Part shown: positions 15,192 to 21,305 of the stretch, piece by piece
Numbering within the stretch: the stretch's first letter is position 1
How the letters are laid out: each line of letters begins with the position of its first letter
Source of the DNA: Parcubacteria group bacterium GW2011_GWE2_39_37
GTDB taxonomy: Bacteria > Patescibacteriota > Patescibacteriia > Patescibacteriales > GWE2-39-37
Reading direction: 5' to 3'
DNA: 35,252 bases
Assembly: GCA_000995135.1 (NCBI GenBank)
Contig: LBWY01000003.1
Location: 1 to 35,252 of the forward strand
Made by a program: the position numbers and the translations under genes
Notes under the pieces: model-generated
What the model was told of the DNA's origin: nothing
What the model saw: the letters and a program-made list of their open reading frames with translations, nothing else
Database searches by the model: none

Positions 15192-17222
15192 CTACCTCTG
15201 ATATTTAAATACAAATACCTCACCATTTCCGATTGATTGCCATGAATCTGCCTCGAGCTTTGATTCCTCCAATATTTTAGGGGAGGCATACCAATATTTA
15301 TTAAGAACAAAATAAGCTTCATTAACACCAGCAAGATTCATTGCTTCAATAATCGTTTCACGAGCAGGCTTCTTGTAAACCATGTCTAAATAATAACCAT
15401 ACAAGAGACCGCTAGTTGGTACTGGATAATAGAAAATTTTATTTTTGTAATACTTATTGAAGCCAAACTGACTCAAAGCGGCTGCACTAACCTGCTGATT
15501 GGCGAGAACGATATAATCTTTCCCGGCATTGTCATTTATATACCTGACTGCTTCAACATCAAAATTACCGACTGAATAGCCGTGAGAATTAAAAAATTTA
15601 TCATAGCGCGGATAACTCAAGTAAAATGAGCTGCTTATTAACAAAGAAAAAATCAGCAGCCAGCTGAATTGAACATATTTTTTCTGCGCCAGCATTCTTT
15701 TTACAAAAGAATGCAAGGCAAGCAAAACAAAAGGCAAGAAAAAAATTATAGCTACGGTAAATATACGATCAGCAAAATCCGACCTTTCATAATTGATTAA
15801 ATAATTAAAAGGCAAGAGCTTGGCAAGCAAATATGAAAGCAAAAGCGCTGGGCCAATAACCAGGTACGGTCTATAATCCTCCTCTTTATTATTTGTTTTG
15901 TAATAAATTACCGTGCCAACAACAATCAACAATAAAACAATCCAAATCAGATTCTGGCCATAAAGATAAACAAGATTCAGGATAACATCATCCTGGGCGG
16001 GAAAATTAAAACCGGGCAATTCGATTAAATTAGCAAAAGAAAAATCAGCAAAACTGATACTATTTTTTTCCAAAAGATAAAAGGTCGCAGGCAAAGAGAT
16101 GACCGTAAAAATAAAAATGGTAGAGATTAAATATTTTTTTAATTTAAAATCATGTTTAAAGATGGTGATCAGTAAAAAGAAAAAGATCGCAGGAAAACCC
16201 ACTATTGGGTGAACAGCTAAGGCGGTCAGAGACAATAAACCGATAAGCAAATAATTTTTTTGATCTTGCCAATTCAGACCATAAATAATGATCAATAATA
16301 ATAGCAGATAGGCGAAATTTTGTGGAGTGGTGAATGTTAGAATTGAAAAGGGAAGAATCAACAATAAACAAGAGGTAAGGCTGGCGTGTTGGTAGTTTAA
16401 TTGCTTTTTCAATACATTTACCAATGTCACAGGCAATAGGAAGACGGCCATTACGGGAACCAACAGAAGGTTCAACCAATGGATAGGCAAGGCTAAAATT
16501 TTATGCAAAATTATTATCAAGCTGTACTGCCCAAGGTAATAGTTAGGCTTCGGCAGAACAAATCCTTGCTCATCAATCAATCCAAGTGTAGCGTTATGAA
16601 TAAAAAAATCATAGCCATAGCCGAGGCGATAAACCAGCCAGATTACGGAAAAGGAGAAAAACAGATGCACCATCAATAATATAGTCTTATTCTTTTGCAA
16701 ATATATTAATAAAAAAAGTAAAATAAAAGTCGCTAGAAAATAAATAAAGAAAAAATAACCAGGCAGAACCTCCCAAGGTGAAATAATCGATTTGCTGGTG
16801 GAATTATTAGATAAAACAAAAAGACCGATTGCTACTAAAAAAATATAAAAGGGGATTAACAGGTTAAAAATTCGATTAGTTTTTTCAACGCCCAATAATT
16901 GCTTCAATCCTGAAAGGAAACTTGCCCACCATTTCTCGAAAGGAATCGTCCTCCAAAACTTCAACCCAAAAAGATGGCTGCTCCATGTCTTCGACCCAAA
17001 AGGAGGACTCGTCCTCCGTAGCTTCAGCGTAGGAGGATTGAACTTTTTAATAAAATAATGTAAGATACCATAAGTAATAATAACTAAAATTAGGCTAAAT
17101 ATTACACCAGTCCAATTCAAGGCATATACGCGATAAACGATAGCTCCCCAGAAAGAAACCAAAAGCAAAAAAACCAAAACATTTTGGCTAAAGTTGAAAT
17201 AATTAAACACATTCTTGATCAT
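15192..17222 (-). CDS. Multi-pass membrane protein, GT-C glycosyltransferase-like
   Basis: 676 aa with about a dozen hydrophobic helices, followed by a soluble C-terminal domain of about 130 aa that starts near FDVEAVRYINDNAGKDYIVLANQ. That is the layout of GT-C enzymes that use polyprenyl-phosphate sugars. I see no certain catalytic acid motif, so the function is inferred from architecture. Residues about 61-94 form a Pro/Arg/Trp-rich insert (LKLRRTSPPFGSKTW, then GLKFWRTIPFEKWW) encoded by a palindromic repeat. The insert sits in a linker after the second helix, and the frame is intact. The gene is divergent from the GT39-like gene at 17436. Confidence 0.65.
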   Translation of the reverse strand: MIKNVFNYFNFSQNVLVFLLLVSFWGAIVYRVYALNWTGVIFSLILVIITYGILHYFIKKFNPPTLKLRRTSPPFGSKTWSSHLFGLKFWRTIPFEKWWASFLSGLKQLLGVEKTNRIFNLLIPFYIFLVAIGLFVLSNNSTSKSIISPWEVLPGYFFFIYFLATFILLFLLIYLQKNKTILLMVHLFFSFSVIWLVYRLGYGYDFFIHNATLGLIDEQGFVLPKPNYYLGQYSLIIILHKILALPIHWLNLLLVPVMAVFLLPVTLVNVLKKQLNYQHASLTSCLLLILPFSILTFTTPQNFAYLLLLLIIIYGLNWQDQKNYLLIGLLSLTALAVHPIVGFPAIFFFLLITIFKHDFKLKKYLISTIFIFTVISLPATFYLLEKNSISFADFSFANLIELPGFNFPAQDDVILNLVYLYGQNLIWIVLLLIVVGTVIYYKTNNKEEDYRPYLVIGPALLLSYLLAKLLPFNYLINYERSDFADRIFTVAIIFFLPFVLLALHSFVKRMLAQKKYVQFSWLLIFSLLISSSFYLSYPRYDKFFNSHGYSVGNFDVEAVRYINDNAGKDYIVLANQQVSAAALSQFGFNKYYKNKIFYYPVPTSGLLYGYYLDMVYKKPARETIIEAMNLAGVNEAYFVLNKYWYASPKILEESKLEADSWQSIGNGEVFVFKYQR
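16941..17037. repeat. Palindromic repeat inserted in frame inside a coding region
   Basis: GGAGGAC/GTCCTCC (17002-17017, 2-nt loop) and CCTCC/GGAGG (17013-17036) form overlapping stems. The adjacent stretch holds a degenerate second copy (CGTCCTCCAAAACTTC against CGTCCTCCGTAGCTTC). It encodes residues about 61-94 of the 676-aa membrane protein without breaking the frame. Confidence 0.6.
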
Positions 17223-17281
17223 GCTATAATTTTAGCATTTTTAATATAATCTACAAAATCTTTATATAAAAACATGTTGTG

Positions 17282-17408
17282 TCGTCCCTTCCTCTTGGAT
17301 AAGAGGAAGGACAGGATGGAGTTTGAAAGTCATGGATGTGGCAAGATGTTCATTTATTCATCAACATCCAACTCCATAGCCCTCCTCTAAGCTTAGAGGA
17401 GGGGACGA
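17282..17408. repeat. Composite nested palindromic element between divergent genes
   Basis: The outer stem TCGTCCC/GGGACGA (17282-17288 and 17402-17408) encloses several structures. These are hairpin CCTTCCTCTT/AAGAGGAAGG (17287-17310), stem ATGGAGTT/AACTCCAT (17316-17323 and 17370-17377), inner stem TGGATGT/ACATCCA, and a perfect 24-bp palindrome at 17380-17403. It fills most of the 213-bp gap between the two GT-C genes. No gene is present there. Confidence 0.65.
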
Positions 17409-17435
17409 TAATTATAATTATTGGAAAACTAACAC

Positions 17436-19169
17436 ATGTTAACAACAATAAAAAATTTTTTAAAATTACATTGGCGACTGCTACTAATAATTTCAGCAGC
17501 AATTGTCTTTTTTATTGGCACCAGCAGTTACAATTATCAAACCCAGCAAAATGGTTTTATTAAGTGGTCATCTCCGGACGAAACTGCCAATTACACCTTT
17601 ACCAAACTATATGCTCAATCCGGCAACCTAACCATCAATGAAAAATACAACTCTTTGGCTAATAACATCATCCATCCGCGCAGTTTTTTAGCACAAGGCG
17701 ATCTGCTTAAACCGATGAGTTTTCTGGGCCTAATTCTTGTCTATGGCAAAATTGCCGCCCTTACAAGCTACAAAGTTATTCCATATCTGACACCTTTCTT
17801 TGGTGCGCTAGGAATTATCTTTTTTTATTTTTTGATCAAGCAATTATTCGGCAAGAACAATGGTTTGATTTCCGCCTTGCTGTTGGCAGTATTTCCTCCT
17901 TTTGTTTATTACTCCAGCCGTAGCATGTTCCACAATGTGCTTTTTGTTGTCTTGTTGATTATTGGATTATATTTTGCGGTTTTAATGAACAAAGATGAAG
18001 GTCCATCAACAAACGAACAAGCAAAAAATAATAAAGCAAACTGTCGGAACAAATTTATCTATCCAGCATTAAGCGGATTATTCATCGGCCTAGCCATAAT
18101 AACAAGAACTTCGGAAATGCTTTGGCTCTTGCCATTGCTAACTATCCTTTGGCTATTCAACATCAAAAGAACCGGTATTGTTAAATTGATAATATTGATC
18201 TGTTTTCTTGCTTTAAGCATCTTGCCAGTTATCTATTGGAATCAAATTTTATATAATGCGCCGCTCAATACCGGCTATCCGGAGATGAATAGCTCAATCG
18301 AGAAACTTACCGAATCCAGCAGTCAGTTAATCAAAACAACTGTCAGCAAGACTAGCGAGCTTGACGCCATAAAAGCGCTGGCCACAAAAATAAAAAACAC
18401 CATCTTTTACTTCGGCCTTGATGCCTACAAAAGCTTCAAGATGTTTTACTATTATTTTTTTCACATGTTCGCTTGGCTGTTCTGGTCTGCAGTCCTGGGG
18501 TTCTTGCTTTTTCTATTTTCTTACAAAGAAATCAAAAAGAGACATCTGGCATTCTTGGCAGCCTATCTGGTAACTTCCACAGTCCTATTATTTTATTATG
18601 GCAGCTGGGAATTCCATGACAATCCCGACCCAAAACAGACAACCATCGGCAATTCATATACCCGCTATTGGCTGCCGATCTATTTAGGCGCAATGCCTTT
18701 CGCTAGTCTATTCATATTAAAAATTTCTCAGCTTCTAAAAAATAAATTTTTAATCATTGGAACAAGAATCGCTTTTTTAATTGTAATATATTTCATCTCA
18801 ATCCAATTCGTCCTATTCGGCTCGGCAGAGGGCTTGGTTGTTTCTGCGAAAAAGCAAAAAGCCACCAAAGCAGAATACGATCAAGTCCTATCTTTGACAG
18901 AAAATAATTCCGTAATCATAACCCGCTATCACGACAAACTATTCTTCCCGGAGCGCAAAGTGATCATGGGCTTATTCGACGATGACAATATGAACCTGGA
19001 ATATGCCAAACTGACAAACCTCCTGCCAGTCTATTACTACAATTTCACCTTTCCAGAAAAAGATTTTAATTATCTGAATAACAATAAACTAAAAAAAGCT
19101 AACTTAAAAATATCTATAGTAAAATCTATTACAAAAGACTTTAGTTTGTATAGATTGGAAAAAAACTAG
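17436..19169 (+). CDS. GT39/ArnT-like membrane glycosyltransferase (GT-C fold)
   Basis: 577 aa with about ten membrane helices. After the first helix (RLLLIISAAIVFFIGTS) comes an extracytoplasmic loop with SSPDETANYTF (Asp48-Glu49), the position and type of the catalytic acidic motif in PMT/ArnT-like GT-C enzymes. These take a sugar from a polyprenyl-phosphate carrier and attach it to protein or lipid outside the membrane. The soluble C-terminal tail is about 100 aa. The protein acceptor is unknown; the Ser/Thr/Asn-rich surface proteins further downstream are plausible targets. A terminator follows 37 bp after the stop. Confidence 0.78.
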   Translation: MLTTIKNFLKLHWRLLLIISAAIVFFIGTSSYNYQTQQNGFIKWSSPDETANYTFTKLYAQSGNLTINEKYNSLANNIIHPRSFLAQGDLLKPMSFLGLILVYGKIAALTSYKVIPYLTPFFGALGIIFFYFLIKQLFGKNNGLISALLLAVFPPFVYYSSRSMFHNVLFVVLLIIGLYFAVLMNKDEGPSTNEQAKNNKANCRNKFIYPALSGLFIGLAIITRTSEMLWLLPLLTILWLFNIKRTGIVKLIILICFLALSILPVIYWNQILYNAPLNTGYPEMNSSIEKLTESSSQLIKTTVSKTSELDAIKALATKIKNTIFYFGLDAYKSFKMFYYYFFHMFAWLFWSAVLGFLLFLFSYKEIKKRHLAFLAAYLVTSTVLLFYYGSWEFHDNPDPKQTTIGNSYTRYWLPIYLGAMPFASLFILKISQLLKNKFLIIGTRIAFLIVIYFISIQFVLFGSAEGLVVSAKKQKATKAEYDQVLSLTENNSVIITRYHDKLFFPERKVIMGLFDDDNMNLEYAKLTNLLPVYYYNFTFPEKDFNYLNNNKLKKANLKISIVKSITKDFSLYRLEKN

Positions 19170-19205
19170 GAAAATGGCTATTCCAAATAGCATAATTACA
19201 CCAAT

Positions 19206-19227
19206 AAAACATCTTATGATGTTTTTT
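19206..19227 (+). terminator. Rho-independent terminator after the GT39-like gene
   Basis: AAAACATC/GATGTTTT with loop TTAT leads into a T tract (19222-19227). Confidence 0.8.
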
Positions 19228-19268
19228 ATTTAATATTAGCAATAACATTAAATTATCGCACATTACTG

Positions 19269-19297
19269 TTGACAAAAGATATAAACTATGGTATGAT
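19269..19297 (+). promoter_or_regulatory. Near-consensus promoter for the DHH-like gene
   Basis: TTGACA (19269-19274), exactly 17 bp, TATGAT (19292-19297), with TGG directly before the -10. Transcription would start about 15 nt before the ATG at 19317, giving a very short leader with no Shine-Dalgarno site. Confidence 0.85.
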
Positions 19298-19316
19298 TAA
19301 TTATCAATAAAATATT

Positions 19317-20324
19317 ATGGAAGTAAAAAAAATATTAATTCCCAACAAGCCACATCTGGATCCGGTTGCTGCAATATTTTTATTAATGAAGTATGGTAAG
19401 GAAAAGTTTACTGGCATAGAAGATGCAAACATTATTTTTTGGGAAAATAGCGAAAATCCAACAGAAGAAGAAATAAAAAATTTTGAAAAAGAAGGAGTGC
19501 TTTTGATAGATGTCGGAGGAGGAATATTCGATCATCACAATAAAAACACCCATGAAACTACTACTTCCTTGGTTGCAAGTTATTTAGGAATTGAACAAAA
19601 CCCTGAACTCAGCAGTTTACTAACATATATAAGAGAAGATGATCTAGAAGGCCTGCATAACCGCTATGGAGAATTGGCCTATTTACTTAAGGTTATGTAC
19701 AAGCAAAACACTTCGCTGAGCGAAGTAGTCGGAACGGCTTTGCATATATTAGAATTATTTCAGGCAGGACAGATGGATTGGCACTACAAAGTAAAAGGTG
19801 AATACGAAGCAAAAAAGCAAATTTTAAAAGTTAAAAGAAATCAGAAAAAATTAAAAGTTGGCATAATTGAATCAGACAATGTTCAAGTTGCAAATTACGG
19901 AATAACCCAAGACAATGTATCCGTTATAATTCAGAAAAGAAGCAGTGGACACGTAATGATTCTTACAAATAAACACCACCGCATTGATTTAAGAGAAGTG
20001 ATAGGTGCGATTCGAAAGAAAGAATTAGAGTTAATGGGTTATGATAAAACAATTGATGCAAGAAAATTGAGGTTTGAAGGGAAAAATTCACAGTTACCTA
20101 ATTGGTTTTATCACAGATCATTAAATTCATTTTTAAACGGCTCAGACGCCTTAGTAAAAGCAGAACCAACCAAAGTACCATTTAACGATATAGTAAGATT
20201 TGTAATATACAGCTTAACAACTGATAAATCAGAATTGTGCGACTGCCACCAGAGCGGACAGAACTGTCCTTATGTCGAATACGGATTTATTAAGTGCCAA
20301 GAAAGAAAAAGAAATCAAAATTAA
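19317..20324 (+). CDS. DHH/MYG1-like metal-dependent hydrolase with a C-terminal Cys cluster
   Basis: 335 aa, soluble. Motifs that resemble DHH-superfamily phosphoesterases are HLDPVAAIFLL near residue 14, IDVGGGIFDHHN near residue 68 (the name-giving DHH), and REDDLEG near residue 107. These Asp/His residues would bind two metal ions. The substrate is unknown; DHH enzymes act on short RNA, cyclic dinucleotides or pyrophosphate. The C-terminus has a compact CDCHQSGQNCPYVEYGFIKC cluster that looks like a zinc or redox site and is not a usual part of the family. It is a single-gene transcript with a near-consensus promoter. Confidence 0.55.
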   Translation: MEVKKILIPNKPHLDPVAAIFLLMKYGKEKFTGIEDANIIFWENSENPTEEEIKNFEKEGVLLIDVGGGIFDHHNKNTHETTTSLVASYLGIEQNPELSSLLTYIREDDLEGLHNRYGELAYLLKVMYKQNTSLSEVVGTALHILELFQAGQMDWHYKVKGEYEAKKQILKVKRNQKKLKVGIIESDNVQVANYGITQDNVSVIIQKRSSGHVMILTNKHHRIDLREVIGAIRKKELELMGYDKTIDARKLRFEGKNSQLPNWFYHRSLNSFLNGSDALVKAEPTKVPFNDIVRFVIYSLTTDKSELCDCHQSGQNCPYVEYGFIKCQERKRNQN

Positions 20325-20451
20325 AATCAATTTTTTTATATATTGATGAAAAGGGAGGGTTCGACCTTTTGACAACAAAAAACAAATAACCAAGAGATAT
20401 CAACTTCAGCCCCTAGATGTAGTAGGGACCCATTCGGGAAAGGAGAAGATG

Positions 20452-21108
20452 ATGAACAAGAATCAGGTTGTAACTTTGTTAGCCGCGGTTTTTTTCAACA
20501 AACAGAACCTCAGCAACTGCCCGGTGTGTGGCAAAGAAAAAGACGGGAAAAAGATGGTTTGCATTGAATGCTTCTCGGAGGTTGGTGATGCCGCTGTTTT
20601 CAACCGCGCAATGGCTGATCTCTCGGCTACCTTCGGTCACGAAAACGCCGTCAAGACCGGTGTCCAAAGAGGATACCTCATGGAAGGCCAGTTCTTTGCC
20701 AACCGGAAGGTCGGCAAAAGTGCCAAGCTTTTTACCCCCAAGGAAGAAACCGGCATCAAGCCTTACTACCAGTTCAGCGTACCTGTGGTAGGCGGAAACC
20801 TGGACGTAAATGTCTTTGGTGCTACCGAAGAAGATCTCGGCCATTACATTGCCGGTGTTGTCGAGGTAAAATACCGCGACACTAAAGCCGGACAGGTACC
20901 GTACCTGAGGATCCAAAAGGTTGAAGGTGTCGCTTCTGACGTCAACCTTGTTATCGGCAAGTTCAATGAAACTCCCGAAAATCATCGGGAGGATCTTCCC
21001 TTACTTCACCACAAGGGGATCCTCAACAAGGACCAGGGCGAAAATGAGAGACTGCTCATGTTCTCCATAGGCTTCGCCGACGTCCAACCGGTTGCTAAAG
21101 CCGCCTAA
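20452..21108 (+). CDS. Unrecognised zinc-ribbon protein, 218 aa
   Basis: I do not recognise the family. An N-terminal zinc ribbon is clear: NCPVCGKEKDGKKMVCIECF (CxxC-x11-CxxC). The rest is a soluble beta-rich domain (PYYQFSVPVVGGNLDVNVFG; YIAGVVEVKYRDTKAG). The second ATG (20452) is preferred because AGGAG (20441-20445) then has 6-nt spacing; ATG 20449 is the alternative. The gene looks richer in G+C and in C-ending codons than its neighbours, which suggests high expression or different ancestry. TTGACA at 20369 is a possible -35, but no good -10 follows it. Confidence 0.7.
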   Translation: MNKNQVVTLLAAVFFNKQNLSNCPVCGKEKDGKKMVCIECFSEVGDAAVFNRAMADLSATFGHENAVKTGVQRGYLMEGQFFANRKVGKSAKLFTPKEETGIKPYYQFSVPVVGGNLDVNVFGATEEDLGHYIAGVVEVKYRDTKAGQVPYLRIQKVEGVASDVNLVIGKFNETPENHREDLPLLHHKGILNKDQGENERLLMFSIGFADVQPVAKAA

Positions 21109-21133
21109 CCATGGCGACGTAAGCACCACTACC

Positions 21134-21180
21134 AAAGAGTCTTAGAACAAACCCACCAGGTTTGCGCTAAGACTCTTTTT
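21134..21180 (+). terminator. Strong two-tier rho-independent terminator
   Basis: AAAGAGTCTTAG/CTAAGACTCTTT (12 bp, perfect) encloses a second stem CAAACC/GGTTTG with loop CACCA, then a T run. It begins 25 bp after the zinc-ribbon gene. Confidence 0.92.
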
Positions 21181-21183
21181 CGT

Positions 21184-21212
21184 TTGGCGAAAAAATAAAA
21201 TAATGTTATAAT
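21184..21212 (+). promoter_or_regulatory. Promoter for the DUF4012 gene
   Basis: TTGGCG (21184-21189), a 17-bp spacer, and a perfect TATAAT (21207-21212). The transcript would begin near 21219 and carry the CACGTG-rich leader. Confidence 0.65.
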
Positions 21213-21227
21213 AAACAACATCAACAC

Positions 21228-21289
21228 AGCACGTGTACACAAAAGCACGTAATCAGATTTTATTGTTCACGTGCTTAATTGCTCACGTG
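21228..21289 (+). repeat. CACGTG-rich leader with competing stems
   Basis: Four related sites lie within 62 bp: AGCACGTG (21228), AAGCACGT (21243), CACGTGCTT (21268) and CACGTG (21284). The third can pair perfectly with either the first or the second, so mutually exclusive hairpins are possible in the leader just before the ATG at 21306. Confidence 0.5.
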
Positions 21290-21305
21290 TTCAAGTGACC
21301 ACTCC

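Noticed and set aside
17336-17563. 75-aa plus-strand ORF starting in the palindromic element
   Set aside because: It overlaps the start of the GT39-like gene in another frame, and its N-terminal half is only translated repeat DNA.
20341-20448. tRNA-like fragment (GGTTCGACC) upstream of the zinc-ribbon gene
   Set aside because: It resembles a T-arm, but no acceptor, D or anticodon stems can be built around it.
20479-20985. 168-aa minus-strand ORF
   Set aside because: Antisense to the zinc-ribbon gene, which has a Shine-Dalgarno site, a terminator and a CxxC motif. The antisense product shows no recognisable features.
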